Of a DNA stretch of 64,000 nucleotides, positions 1-9,592 are shown piece after piece. A model generated the notes under the pieces. The model did not search any database and was not told the DNA's origin. It saw only the letters and a program-made list of their open reading frames with translations. Source of the DNA: Parvibaculum sedimenti (GTDB lineage: Bacteria > Pseudomonadota > Alphaproteobacteria > Parvibaculales > Parvibaculaceae). Within the stretch, counting starts at the first letter, position 1; each line of letters opens with the position of its first letter. The stretch covers positions 40,681 through 104,680 of the forward strand of contig NZ_WESC01000013.1 in NCBI RefSeq assembly GCF_009184905.1. The letters run 5' to 3'. The position numbers were made by a program, and so were the translations under genes.

Positions 1-673
<673 letters not shown>

Positions 674-792
674 TTAAATCAAGGCGGCGCGCCCGGAAAA
701 GTTAAAGTCGTTCCAGCTTTTACCGTCCGCTCCGGCAACTGTCTAGGAAGGCTCCATATGGGCCCCGGCCGGGATTGTGCCCCTTACAACGC

Positions 793-823
793 AAAAGCGG
801 CGCCGGGGGGTATCCGGCGCCGC
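793..823 (-). terminator. Rho-independent terminator of recA
   Basis: A perfect 10-bp inverted repeat (GCGGCGCCGG / CCGGCGCCGC) with a 7-base loop is followed on the minus strand by TTTT. It lies just after the recA stop codon and before alaS, so it should end recA transcription. Confidence 0.8.
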
Positions 824-860
824 ACCTTGCGAGCAAGGCTAGAGAAACGTTAAGGCACCC

Positions 861-1958
861 TCAGGCGCTGGCCTCCAGATCGCCATCCCCATCATCCTCG
901 GGCGAGCCTTCCATGATCTGCTCGGCGATGAGGCCGGCATTCTGGCGGATGGCCTGCTCGATCTGGGCAGCCATGTCGGGATTGTCCCGAAGGAACTGCT
1001 TGGCATTCTCGCGGCCCTGGCCGATGCGCTGGCTGTTATAGGAAAACCAGGAGCCCGATTTTTCGACGATACCGGCCTTGACGCCGAGATCGACGAGTTC
1101 GCCCGTCTTGGAGATGCCTTCGCCATACATGATGTCGAATTCGATCTGCTTGAAGGGCGGCGCGACCTTGTTCTTGACCACTTTCACGCGGGTCTGGTTG
1201 CCAACCACCTCTTCACCATTCTTGATCGCACCGATGCGGCGGATGTCGAGACGGACGGAGGCGTAGAATTTCAGCGCATTGCCGCCGGTCGTGGTTTCGG
1301 GGCTGCCGAACATCACGCCGATCTTCATGCGGATCTGGTTGATGAAGATCACCATCGTGTTCGACTTGGAAATCGAACCGGTGAGCTTCCGGAGCGCCTG
1401 GCTCATCAGACGGGCCTGAAGACCCGGCAGGCTGTCGCCCATTTCACCTTCAAGTTCGGCCTTTGGGGTCAGCGCTGCCACCGAGTCGATCACGAGCACG
1501 TCAACCGCGCCTGAGCGGACCAGCGTGTCGCAGATTTCGAGCGCCTGCTCGCCCGTGTCGGGCTGGGAAATCAGAAGGTCGTCAAGCGCCACGCCGAGCT
1601 TGCGGGCATAGACGGGATCAAGCGCATGTTCTGCGTCGATGAAGGCGCAAACGCCGCCCTTCTTCTGGGCTTCGGCGATGGTCTGGAGCGCCAGCGTCGT
1701 CTTGCCGGAGGACTCCGGGCCGTAAACCTCGATCACGCGGCCGCGCGGAAGACCGCCAATGCCAAGCGCGATATCGAGACCGAGAGAACCCGTCGAAATC
1801 GACTCGATCTCGACCACCTGCTCGTTCTTGCCGAGCCGCATGATGGAGCCCTTGCCGAACGAGCGCTCGATCTGACTGAGGGCGGCTTCGAGGGCTTTCT
1901 GCTTGTCCATATCGGTCTTATCGCCCTTATCAACGAGCTGAATCGCAGGTTTCGACAT
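861..1958 (-). CDS. recA: Recombinase RecA
   Basis: DNA-dependent ATPase that forms filaments on single-stranded DNA, drives homologous recombination and triggers LexA self-cleavage. The 365-residue product has Walker [10 protein letters not shown] near residue 80 and the RecA loops ([31 protein letters not shown]). I chose the ATG giving [10 protein letters not shown] because AGGGGA lies 5-6 bases upstream; an in-frame extension of 13 residues has no such support. An SOS box lies about 120 bp upstream and a terminator follows the gene, so it is probably monocistronic and damage-inducible. Confidence 0.98.
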   Translation of the reverse strand: MSKPAIQLVDKGDKTDMDKQKALEAALSQIERSFGKGSIMRLGKNEQVVEIESISTGSLGLDIALGIGGLPRGRVIEVYGPESSGKTTLALQTIAEAQKKGGVCAFIDAEHALDPVYARKLGVALDDLLISQPDTGEQALEICDTLVRSGAVDVLVIDSVAALTPKAELEGEMGDSLPGLQARLMSQALRKLTGSISKSNTMVIFINQIRMKIGVMFGSPETTTGGNALKFYASVRLDIRRIGAIKNGEEVVGNQTRVKVVKNKVAPPFKQIEFDIMYGEGISKTGELVDLGVKAGIVEKSGSWFSYNSQRIGQGRENAKQFLRDNPDMAAQIEQAIRQNAGLIAEQIMEGSPEDDGDGDLEASA

Positions 1959-2077
1959 TCCGGTTCCCCTTATTTCACGCTGGCCGCAGCGAAGCAATCT
2001 GGAGCTACCGTACCGGTTTTGTTCTCACTGGCAAGAAAAAAGTTAATGCTTTGAAAATAAAAGGCTTTTCAGACCAT

Positions 2078-2092
2078 GTTCGACGGATGTTC
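2078..2092 (-). promoter_or_regulatory. SOS (LexA) box of recA
   Basis: GTTC GACGGAT GTTC (reads GAAC-N7-GAAC on the gene strand) is an exact match to the alphaproteobacterial LexA site, a direct repeat rather than the enterobacterial palindrome. It lies about 120 bp upstream of the recA start, with no other gene between. Confidence 0.85.
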
Positions 2093-2136
2093 CGACGAAC
2101 CACAACCCTCCGCAACCACAGGCTACAGAATCGCCC

Positions 2137-4662
2137 TCACGCCTTGCCCATGACGTCCTTCACGGCGGCGGCGAGCTGCTTCAGCGAGAAGGGCTTGGGC
2201 AGGAAATGGAACTGCTGCTCGGGGTCGAGGCTCTTCTCGAAGGCATCTTCGGCGTAGCCGGAGACGAAGATGATCCTGGCGCCCGGAAGCTTGCCCCTGA
2301 GTTCCTTCACCATGGTCGGCCCATCCATGTTGGGCATGACCACGTCCGAAACCACGAGGTCAATCTTGCCCTCGAATTCCTGAACGAGCGCGATCGCGGC
2401 CTCGCCGCAGTCGGCCTGAAGCACTTCATAGCCGCGTGTCTGAAGTGCGCGGGCGGCGAAGGTGCGCACGGCGTCCTCGTCCTCGACGAGGAGGATGGTG
2501 CCCTTGCCGGTGAGGTCGGTCGGTTCGGCGGCGACGGCTGCGGCTTGCGCTTCCGCCTCGGCCTTGGCCTCGGCCGGCGTTTCGAAATAGCGCGGCAGAT
2601 AGATGCGGAAGGTCGTGCCCTTGCCCACCGTCGAATAGGCGAAGATGAACCCGCCCGTCTGCTTGACGATGCCATAGACAGTCGAAAGGCCGAGGCCCGT
2701 TCCCTTGCTCGGATCTTTCGTCGTGTAGAAGGGCTCGAAAATCTTGCCGAGATTTTCCTTCGGAATACCGGTGCCTGTATCCGCGACCTCGATCAGCAGA
2801 TAGTCGGCGGGCGGCATCATCGCGTGGTCGAGCGCACGGGAATCCTCCTCCGAGACGTTCGCCGTGCGGATGGTCACCCGGCCGCCGTCCGGCATGGCAT
2901 CGCGCGCATTGACGGCCAGGTTCATGATGACCTGTTCGAGCTGATTCTGGTCCACCTTCACCAGGCCGAGATCGCGGCCATGCACGATCTTGAGCTCGAC
3001 TTTCTCGGTCAGAAGGCGCGACAGCAGGTTCTGAAGCTCGGCCAGCGCGTCGGTGAGTGAAAGAACCTTGGGGCGCAAGGTCTGGCGGCGCGAGAAGGCG
3101 AGCAGCTGCCGCGTGAGGTTCGCGGCGCGGTTGGCATTCTGCTTGATCTGCATGACATCGGCGAAGGACGGATCGCCCGCCTGATGGCGCGCGAGCAACA
3201 GATCACAGAAGCCGATGATGGCGGTCAGCAGATTGTTGAAGTCATGCGCCACGCCACCAGCGAGCTGACCGATGGCCTGCATCTTCTGCGACTGGGCGAA
3301 TTGCAGTTCGAGCGATTTCTGTTCGGTCGCGTCGATAAGGTAGACAACCGTGGAGCTTCCACCCTCGCCGCTGTCGACGCGGCTGGCATAAAGCTGGCCG
3401 ACGCGCTCCGGACGATTGACCAGACGGACTTCGATGGGCGGCCCGGGCTGCCTGCCCCCGCGCAGGGCGGCGAGGCTTTCGAGCAGGGCCGGGCGATCAT
3501 CCTCGACCAGAAGATCGGCCAGCGGCACGCCACGGGTCACATTGCCGCCCATATATGAGAGGAAGGCGCTATTGGCATTGTCGATGCGGCCTTCGGCATC
3601 AACGGTGGCGATGCTGATCGGTGCGTTGTTGAAGAAGCGCGCGAAGCGTAATTCTGCATCGCGGGCGTTGCCCTCGGCCTCGCCGGAGGTGGCGCGGTCG
3701 AGCACCAGCGCGCAACTGATGAACTCTCCATCCTTGCCACCGGCCTTGGGCACCAGCGAGCGCAGGATGCGGACCGGCACCGGACGCCCATTTGGCCCCT
3801 TGAGATCGGCATCGACGATGGAAGCATCCTCGAAGTCCGAAACCATGGAGAGCCCGGCGACGTCGCCAAGCAGAATATCGGAGAGCTTCTGCGTCCGCCC
3901 GGAGAGGCGTTCCACCGAGGCGCCGAGCCAATCTGCGAGCTTGTTGTTCACATAGAGAATTTCGCCGCTCAATTCGGCGGCGTAGAAACCGATGGGCGTC
4001 GCCGAAAGAAAGGCAGAGGCGCGCCGCCATTGCTGTTCGGCCTGATCGAGGCGCTCACGCTCCAGCGTGAGGTCGCGGAGCAACCATACGGCTCCGCCCA
4101 GCTGGCCGCTCAGTGGCCGCACCACAACCTGATAGGTCCGCTCGGCAAGGCCGGTGCGGAGCGCAAAGCGAATTTCCTCCTCGGCGGCAAATCCGGTGCG
4201 CGCGGCCTGGGCCAGCCGGTATAGCGTCTCGGCATGCCCCTCCCTGCCCGCAAGCAAGCGCTCGAGCGGCGCGGGCCGGTCAGCATTCACGGAACCGACG
4301 AGGCTGCGGTAAGCCTCGTTCGCGAAAAGGACGGCACCGCGCCGGTCAGTCGCATAGCAGGGATCGGGAAGCGCGTTGAGCGCGTCGCCCGCCGCTGCCG
4401 GCGCCCGGCTCACATCGCGCGAAATGGTCGAACTGAAGCCGAACAGGATGATGCCGGCGGCGCCGATCGTTCCGATGACGGTGAGCACACCCGGCACGGC
4501 GAAAGCGTGGAACCCCAGAATGTCGAGCAGGATCGCAAGCCCGGCGACCGCCACGCCCGCAAGCGTGAAGATTTGCCGTGGCGACAGGCGCGAACCCGGC
4601 TCGCGCCCGGACGCATTACGTTCCAGTTCAGCCATTTCAGCTGACGTTTCGGTCATCGGCAT
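2137..4662 (-). CDS. cckA: Hybrid histidine kinase CckA
   Basis: Membrane kinase/phosphatase that, through ChpT, sets the phosphorylation of the master regulator CtrA. Two hydrophobic segments lie at about residues 28-75. PAS-type modules follow to about 455. Then come the dimerisation/phospho-acceptor domain with GGVAHDFNN (His473), the ATPase domain with DTGTGIP near 628 and GTGLGLS, and a C-terminal receiver (721-841) with VSDVVMPNMDG, phospho-acceptor Asp773. The length and HDFNN motif fit CckA, as does the position next to flhB, which is also seen in Caulobacter. Two ATGs compete; GGGGG is better placed for the second (MTETSAEM), so the protein may be two residues shorter. Confidence 0.92.
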   Translation of the reverse strand: MPMTETSAEMAELERNASGREPGSRLSPRQIFTLAGVAVAGLAILLDILGFHAFAVPGVLTVIGTIGAAGIILFGFSSTISRDVSRAPAAAGDALNALPDPCYATDRRGAVLFANEAYRSLVGSVNADRPAPLERLLAGREGHAETLYRLAQAARTGFAAEEEIRFALRTGLAERTYQVVVRPLSGQLGGAVWLLRDLTLERERLDQAEQQWRRASAFLSATPIGFYAAELSGEILYVNNKLADWLGASVERLSGRTQKLSDILLGDVAGLSMVSDFEDASIVDADLKGPNGRPVPVRILRSLVPKAGGKDGEFISCALVLDRATSGEAEGNARDAELRFARFFNNAPISIATVDAEGRIDNANSAFLSYMGGNVTRGVPLADLLVEDDRPALLESLAALRGGRQPGPPIEVRLVNRPERVGQLYASRVDSGEGGSSTVVYLIDATEQKSLELQFAQSQKMQAIGQLAGGVAHDFNNLLTAIIGFCDLLLARHQAGDPSFADVMQIKQNANRAANLTRQLLAFSRRQTLRPKVLSLTDALAELQNLLSRLLTEKVELKIVHGRDLGLVKVDQNQLEQVIMNLAVNARDAMPDGGRVTIRTANVSEEDSRALDHAMMPPADYLLIEVADTGTGIPKENLGKIFEPFYTTKDPSKGTGLGLSTVYGIVKQTGGFIFAYSTVGKGTTFRIYLPRYFETPAEAKAEAEAQAAAVAAEPTDLTGKGTILLVEDEDAVRTFAARALQTRGYEVLQADCGEAAIALVQEFEGKIDLVVSDVVMPNMDGPTMVKELRGKLPGARIIFVSGYAEDAFEKSLDPEQQFHFLPKPFSLKQLAAAVKDVMGKA

Positions 4663-4767
4663 GCCCCCAAAGCCGCCTGGCGCCCAGATTCCATATGGAC
4701 CGCGCCTCGCACAGCCTCATGAGTTCTGCCCCGAATTCATGAAGTTTGATTGGCAAGAGCGACCGAA

Positions 4768-5850
4768 TCACCTGGCGCGTCTCCGTCCACCGATCTTAGC
4801 CTTAAGACGCATGACATATCCAATGACCTCGGCCACGGCCTTGTAGTGGTCGGGCTGGATTTCCTGGTCGATCTCGACCGAGGCATGGAGTGCGCGGGCA
4901 AGCGGCGGGTTTTCAACCACGGCCACCCCGTTTTCCTCGGCGATGGCGCGGATTTTCAAGGCGATGGCATCAAGGCCCTTGGCGACGCAAACCGGCGCGC
5001 CCATGCCCTTCTCGTATTTCAGTGCCACGGCATAATGGGTCGGGTTCATGATGACGACGGTTGCCTTGGGCACATTGGCCATCATGCGCTTGCGACTACG
5101 TTCGGCCCGGATCTGGCGCAGCTTGGCCTTCACCGTCGGGTCGCCTTCGGACTGCCTGTACTCGTCCTTGATTTCCTGGAACGACATGCGCTGCTTTTTC
5201 ATCCACTGCATGCGCTCGAAAAGGTAGTCGACGCCGGCGACGATCGCCATGACAGCAATGACGCCCGTGAACATCTTGAGTGCCAGCGCCCGGACGAGCG
5301 GCAGCAGCAGAGAGACATCCCATGTCATCATCAGTGCGAGCCGCCCACGCTCCGGCCAGGCGATCTGGAACACGACGGCGCCGACAACGACGAATTTGAC
5401 GATGCTCTTGGCAAGATTGACGAGGCTCTTCTTGCCGAAAAGCCGCTCCAGCCCCTTCATGGGTGAGAGCTTGGAGAAGGAGGGCTTCATGTTCTCGGCG
5501 GAGAAGACCGGCGCATGCTGCACCAGATTGCCCGCGAGCGCCGCGACGATAAGGACGCCGAGCGGCATCGCCATCGCGCCGAAGATGGTAGCGCCGAGGT
5601 GGAGGATCATCGCCCGCAGATGATCGCGATCCATCGGGATCTGATCCGGTGCGGCGAGGTAAACCTTGAGTGCATGCATGATGGTGCCCGCCGAGGAGCT
5701 GCCCATCAGGCCGATACACATGGCCCCGCCCAGCATCACAAACCAGGCGCTGATTTCCTGGCTCTTGGCGACGTCGCCGCGCTTTGCGGCTTCTTCTAGT
5801 TTTCGGTGTGTTGGTTCTTCTGTTTTTTCGGAATCGTTTTCTTCGGACAT
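4768..5850 (-). CDS. flhB: Flagellar export switch protein FlhB
   Basis: Inner-membrane component of the flagellar type III export apparatus that switches specificity from rod/hook to filament substrates. The 360-residue protein has the usual charged N-terminus (EKTEEPTHRKLEEAAKRGDV), four hydrophobic segments between about 33 and 210, and a cytoplasmic domain with the autocleavage motif NPTH at 269-272. It is the last flagellar gene of the flgB-flgC-fliE-fliQ-fliR-flhB unit and starts 19 bp after fliR. Confidence 0.97.
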   Translation of the reverse strand: MSEENDSEKTEEPTHRKLEEAAKRGDVAKSQEISAWFVMLGGAMCIGLMGSSSAGTIMHALKVYLAAPDQIPMDRDHLRAMILHLGATIFGAMAMPLGVLIVAALAGNLVQHAPVFSAENMKPSFSKLSPMKGLERLFGKKSLVNLAKSIVKFVVVGAVVFQIAWPERGRLALMMTWDVSLLLPLVRALALKMFTGVIAVMAIVAGVDYLFERMQWMKKQRMSFQEIKDEYRQSEGDPTVKAKLRQIRAERSRKRMMANVPKATVVIMNPTHYAVALKYEKGMGAPVCVAKGLDAIALKIRAIAEENGVAVVENPPLARALHASVEIDQEIQPDHYKAVAEVIGYVMRLKAKIGGRRRAR

Positions 5851-5869
5851 GACGTTCTGTTCGCCTCCG

Positions 5870-6631
5870 TCAATGCACGAAGACGGTCATCGACTGCTCG
5901 AACCCTTGCAGGAACCAACTCATCATGGCTCCCAGGATCAGGAAAAGCAGCGCGAAGCCGAAGCCGATATTCGCCGGCACTGTAATGAAGAAAATCTGTA
6001 TCTGCGGCATCAGGCGGGAAAGGATGCCGATACCAACATAGAAGACGAGACCGAAGACGACGAGCGGCGCGGAAAGCTGGACGCCGAGCTTGAACGCGCC
6101 GGAGACGGCCTTCACCGCCATCTGCGAGAAATCGCCCACGGGCAGCGCCTGCCCCGGCTTGAAGAGATCATAGCTGTCGCGCATCGCGGCGATCAGCAGA
6201 TGATCGAGATTGGTCGCGAAAATGAGCGTGACCGCGACCATCGAAAAGAAGGTCGAGACGATGACGCCCTGCGTGCCCTGCGTCGGGTCCACCGTCTGCG
6301 CGAATGAGAGGCCCATCTGCATGGCGATGATGTTGCCCGCAACCTGAAGAGCGCTCATAACGATCCGCGCCGACAAGCCGACAAAAAGCCCGATCGCCAC
6401 TTCGAAGATGACGGCAATCGCAAGGCCCGGAACAGTCTGCGGGATGGTGCCGAATGAGCCCGATACGAGCGGCATCATGACGCCCGTGATGAGCAGCGCG
6501 AAAATGAGCCTGACGCGCGGAGGAATCGACGCCTCACCGAGCGCGGGCATCAGCATGATCATGGTGCCGAGGCGCGAAAAGACGAGCATGAACACGAAGC
6601 CCGTCTGCGGCAGAAAATCGATATCGATCAT
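5870..6631 (-). CDS. fliR: Flagellar export protein FliR
   Basis: Integral membrane part of the export gate (FliPQR). 253 residues, mostly hydrophobic, with the family-typical N-terminus ending a first helix and segments such as LMPALGEASIPPRVRL and QMGLSFAQTVDPTQG. It follows fliQ by 25 bp in the same operon. Length and gene order match the family. Confidence 0.96.
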   Translation of the reverse strand: MIDIDFLPQTGFVFMLVFSRLGTMIMLMPALGEASIPPRVRLIFALLITGVMMPLVSGSFGTIPQTVPGLAIAVIFEVAIGLFVGLSARIVMSALQVAGNIIAMQMGLSFAQTVDPTQGTQGVIVSTFFSMVAVTLIFATNLDHLLIAAMRDSYDLFKPGQALPVGDFSQMAVKAVSGAFKLGVQLSAPLVVFGLVFYVGIGILSRLMPQIQIFFITVPANIGFGFALLFLILGAMMSWFLQGFEQSMTVFVH

Positions 6632-6656
6632 GTCGCGCCCCGCCCTTCGCCGTTTC

Positions 6657-6920
6657 TCAGCCTGCGACGATCTTCTGGGCGATCAGGTTCATGTAGCCGG
6701 AAAGCGCCTGCCCCATGAAGGGCAGAGCAAGCAGCATGACCAGAAAGATGGCGACGATCTTCGGAACGAAGACCAGCGTCATTTCCTGCACCTGTGTCAG
6801 CGCCTGCAACAACGCGATGGCGATGCCCACCACCAGCGCGACAATCATCATTGGCGCTGAAATCTCGAGCAGAACATAGATGCTCTGGCGTGCCAGATCG
6901 AGCACTTCCGGTCCGGTCAT
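6657..6920 (-). CDS. fliQ: Flagellar export protein FliQ
   Basis: Small two-helix membrane subunit of the export gate, 87 residues, the usual family length. The conserved core ALTQVQEMTLVFVPKI is present. I chose the ATG of MTGPEVLDLAR, which has AGGGGA immediately upstream, over a GTG four codons earlier. It sits between fliE and fliR. Confidence 0.96.
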   Translation of the reverse strand: MTGPEVLDLARQSIYVLLEISAPMMIVALVVGIAIALLQALTQVQEMTLVFVPKIVAIFLVMLLALPFMGQALSGYMNLIAQKIVAG

Positions 6921-6984
6921 TCCCCTACCCACTTTCCTGAATCGATCAGCTTGAATTTCACCCGCCGCACCAAAGCCAGAGGCT

Positions 6985-7305
6985 TCAGATCGGCATCTTC
7001 ATGATGTCCTGATAGGCCGCGATCACCTTGTCGCGCACCGCGACGACCGTTTGCAGCGTCGTCTCGGCTTCTGCCACGGCGGTCACGACATCGACGAGGT
7101 TTCCGTCTTTCGATCCGGCGGTCGCCGCCATCTGGCGCTCGCTCGCCTTGCCGGTATCGACCGTTTCGTTGATCGCCTTTTCGAGGAAATCGCCGAAGCT
7201 GCCGCCCATCGCCTCTTTTGCCGCGCCCGCCTGGGGGGCCGCGCCGCCGCCCATGCCGGCAGCGCGGGCATAGGCGTTCAGAGCTACTGTCGCTGGAATG
7301 GCCAT
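6985..7305 (-). CDS. fliE: Flagellar hook-basal body protein FliE
   Basis: Links the MS ring to the proximal rod in the periplasm and is exported by the type III system. 106 residues with a flexible Ala/Gly-rich N-terminus and the conserved helical C-terminus (TLQTVVAVRDKVIAAYQDIM). It begins 6 bp after flgC, in the usual flgB-flgC-fliE order. Confidence 0.95.
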   Translation of the reverse strand: MAIPATVALNAYARAAGMGGGAAPQAGAAKEAMGGSFGDFLEKAINETVDTGKASERQMAATAGSKDGNLVDVVTAVAEAETTLQTVVAVRDKVIAAYQDIMKMPI

Positions 7306-7311
7306 GATGCG

Positions 7312-7731
7312 TTACCGCTTCAGAATGTCGATGGTTTGCGAAATCATCCGGCGCGAGGCCTGGATAAGATTGAGGTTCGCTTCGTAGCTGCGCTGTGCCT
7401 CTTTCATGTCCATGGCTTCGACGAGGCCATTGACGTTCGGCATCTTCACGTAGCCATTCGCGTCGGCGGCAGGATGTCCCGGCATGTACTTCATCTGGAA
7501 GTCGGCCTTGTCGAGGACGGGCCGTCCGAGCTGCACGGTCTCGGTGCCAAGCGAACGGTCGAGGCGGTCCTGAAAGGTCGGAATCTTGCGGCGATAGGGA
7601 TCCCCGCCCGGCTTTGTGGCCGTGGAGTCAGCATTCGCGATATTTTCCGCGATGATACGCATGCGACCGCTCTGGGCCTTCAGACCCGAAGCGGCAACCA
7701 TCATCGATTTCAGAAGATCCATGGCGGTCAT
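7312..7731 (-). CDS. flgC: Proximal rod protein FlgC
   Basis: Rod subunit exported across the inner membrane. 139 residues, with the axial-protein N-terminal motif ASGLKAQSGRMRIIAENIAN and the C-terminal ANLNLIQASRRMI segment that pair as helices in the assembled rod. It follows flgB by 11 bp. Confidence 0.96.
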   Translation of the reverse strand: MTAMDLLKSMMVAASGLKAQSGRMRIIAENIANADSTATKPGGDPYRRKIPTFQDRLDRSLGTETVQLGRPVLDKADFQMKYMPGHPAADANGYVKMPNVNGLVEAMDMKEAQRSYEANLNLIQASRRMISQTIDILKR

Positions 7732-7742
7732 TCTGGCGTTCC

Positions 7743-8198
7743 TTATGAGTTGCCGCTGATCGCGAGCTTGATGAGGCCGAGGCTCTTCGAATAGAGGCTC
7801 GTCACCGTGTCGTAATCCATCTGTGTCTGTGCGACTTTCACCATCTCGTCTTCGAGCGTGACTGAATTGCCGCTCGGCGTGGTTTCAAAGTCCGCCTTCT
7901 TGATGAGCTCGCCGCCGCGCGCCTGGCCGAAACTCAAGCCCCCTGCCGCGCTCGGAACGGGCGAGCCGATATGCGCGGGGCTGGTGGCGACAGGCGCGAG
8001 CTTGGTGCCGCTCGCATCCACCATCGCGCCAAAATCCAGTTCCTTGAGGTCCCTCGCCTCGTAGCCGGGCGTATTCGCATTGGCGACGTTCTGCGCCAAA
8101 ACTTCCTGGCGCTGCGTCAGCCAATGCAGGCGCTGCTTCATCATCGAGAGGATGGGGAGATCGCCGATAGCCATGGTCGCGTACCCAATAGAGACCAT
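7743..8198 (-). CDS. flgB: Proximal rod protein FlgB
   Basis: First gene of the minus-strand rod/export operon. The product carries LTQRQEVLAQNVANANTPGY, the axial-protein signature, and a C-terminal segment typical of FlgB. I chose the ATG of MVSIGYATM, preceded by GGGAG about 7 bases upstream, giving 151 residues; an upstream in-frame extension to 8291 lacks FlgB similarity, and an ATG eight codons later is possible. Transcription should come from the divergent region shared with fliO, which holds two CtrA-type boxes. Confidence 0.94.
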   Translation of the reverse strand: MVSIGYATMAIGDLPILSMMKQRLHWLTQRQEVLAQNVANANTPGYEARDLKELDFGAMVDASGTKLAPVATSPAHIGSPVPSAAGGLSFGQARGGELIKKADFETTPSGNSVTLEDEMVKVAQTQMDYDTVTSLYSKSLGLIKLAISGNS

Positions 8199-8293
8199 CT
8201 TCACGCTCCCATTCTGGGTGCTCGAGACAGGTCGCTCGTCAGTTCGCAGGCCACGCATTCCTTGGCGGCATGGGCAGTCTTCGCCGCTCAAGG

Positions 8294-8308
8294 TTAAGAT
8301 CGTCCTAA
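8294..8308 (-). promoter_or_regulatory. CtrA box (one mismatch) upstream of flgB
   Basis: TTAA-N7-CTAA, reading TTAG-N7-TTAA on the flgB strand. CtrA binds TTAA-N7-TTAA; one position differs. It lies about 100 bp upstream of the chosen flgB start, a plausible place for activation of the class II operon. Confidence 0.55.
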
Positions 8309-8375
8309 CGCGGCAAAAATGACCTACCGCCGGTCAGAAGTCGTTAACCGTCGGAATGGCTGATTTTTGCGGGTC

Positions 8376-8390
8376 TTAACCCGTCATTAA
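8376..8390 (+). promoter_or_regulatory. CtrA box upstream of fliO
   Basis: TTAACCCGTCATTAA is a perfect TTAA-N7-TTAA CtrA site, about 70 bp upstream of the fliO start in the divergent flgB/fliO region. Class II flagellar genes are CtrA-activated in Caulobacter. Confidence 0.75.
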
Positions 8391-8398
8391 ACATGACC

Positions 8399-8413
8399 CG
8401 GCAAATTGTGCCG
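8399..8413. promoter_or_regulatory. ftr-like palindrome (putative FlbD site)
   Basis: CGGCA-AATTG-TGCCG, a perfect inverted repeat, lies 8 bp after the CtrA box and about 46 bp before the fliO start. In Caulobacter FlbD binds a similar element (ftr) and represses at least one CtrA-dependent class II promoter, so here the position suggests repression rather than activation. That role is inferred. Confidence 0.55.
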
Positions 8414-8459
8414 AAGGGAGGCGGCCCGCAACGGGACGCCCCGGCTGATGGGCATACCG

Positions 8460-8825
8460 ATGGACCTGACAGAAATCTTTCGCTTCGTCGCTGCTCTCGC
8501 CTTCATCGTCGGGTTGATCGGGGTTTGCGCCTATGCCGCCAAACGCTTCGGCTTTGCGACCGGTGGCTTCGGCGGAAGCGCGCAGAAGCGGCTCTCGGTC
8601 ACCGAGGTGAAGGCCCTTGACGCCAAGCACCGACTGGTCCTCATCCGCCGCGACGGCAAGGAACACCTCATTCTGATGGGAGGCGAGCACAACCTCCTGA
8701 TCGAAACGGGCATCGACGCCCCCACCATCGTGGAGGCCGCCACCATGACGCCAGATGGCGAGCCCCCTGCCCCCGGCTTTCAGTTCCAGCGTATCGTCAA
8801 CCTCATCAAGGAGCGCCGCGCGTGA
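8460..8825 (+). CDS. fliO: Flagellar biosynthesis protein FliO
   Basis: Membrane protein that helps assemble the FliP ring of the export gate. One N-terminal hydrophobic segment (FVAALAFIVGLIGVCAYAA) is followed by the FliO soluble domain (VTEVKALDAKHRLVLIRRD), about 121 residues in all. Starts at MDLTEIF or, four codons earlier, at MGIP are both possible. The stop overlaps the GTG of fliP, so the two are translationally coupled. Confidence 0.85.
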   Translation: MDLTEIFRFVAALAFIVGLIGVCAYAAKRFGFATGGFGGSAQKRLSVTEVKALDAKHRLVLIRRDGKEHLILMGGEHNLLIETGIDAPTIVEAATMTPDGEPPAPGFQFQRIVNLIKERRA

Positions 8826-9589
8826 ACCGCTTTTCGAACTTCGTTCTGCGTCACGTGCCGCTTGTAGTCGGCATTCTCGGCGCATTCATTGCCTTCTCCA
8901 TTTCCAATGCCGCGATGGCGGAATCGATCAAGGTCGATCTCGCCGACAATCTCGGCCTGACGGACCACGTCGTACAGCTCGTCGCCCTCATCACGGTCCT
9001 GAGCCTCGCGCCGTCCATCTTCATCATGGTGACGTCCTTCGTGCGCATCGTGGTGGTTCTGTCGCTTCTGCGCACGGCTATGGGCCTGCAGCAATCGCCG
9101 CCGAATTCGGTGATCATCAGCCTCGCACTGTTCCTCACCGCGTTCGTCATGACTCCGACCTTCACGACGGCCTATCATGACGGCATCGAGCCCCTGATGA
9201 ACAAGAAGATCGAACTGGCTGAGGCTTTCACCAAGACCAGCCTACCCTTCAAGGGCTTCATGCTGACCCAGGTACGCAAGCAGGACCTGAAGCTCTTCGT
9301 CGATCTTTCGAAGACCGCCGAACCCGAAGAGGCAAAGGACCTTCCGCTTCAGGTCGTCGTACCTGCCTTCATGTTGAGCGAGCTGCGCCGCTCCTTCGAA
9401 ATCGGCTTCCTGATCTTCCTGCCCTTCATCGTCATCGACATGGTGGTGGCGTCGGTTCTCATGTCGATGGGCATGATGATGCTACCGCCGGTAACGATCT
9501 CGCTGCCCTTCAAGCTCATCTTCTTTGTGCTGGTGGACGGATGGGCGCTGATCGCGGGAAGCCTCGTCCAGAGCTTCGGAACAGGTTGA
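8822..9589 (+). CDS. fliP: Flagellar export protein FliP
   Basis: Core of the export gate in the inner membrane, 255 residues. A signal-like N-terminus is followed by the conserved block SLAPSIFIMVTSFVRIVVVL, the periplasmic stretch, and the two C-terminal helices (FLIFLPFIVIDMVVASVL). The start is a GTG that overlaps the fliO stop. The next gene, on the opposite strand, ends 3 bp after it. Confidence 0.97.
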   Translation: MNRFSNFVLRHVPLVVGILGAFIAFSISNAAMAESIKVDLADNLGLTDHVVQLVALITVLSLAPSIFIMVTSFVRIVVVLSLLRTAMGLQQSPPNSVIISLALFLTAFVMTPTFTTAYHDGIEPLMNKKIELAEAFTKTSLPFKGFMLTQVRKQDLKLFVDLSKTAEPEEAKDLPLQVVVPAFMLSELRRSFEIGFLIFLPFIVIDMVVASVLMSMGMMMLPPVTISLPFKLIFFVLVDGWALIAGSLVQSFGTG

Positions 9590-9592
9590 CCG

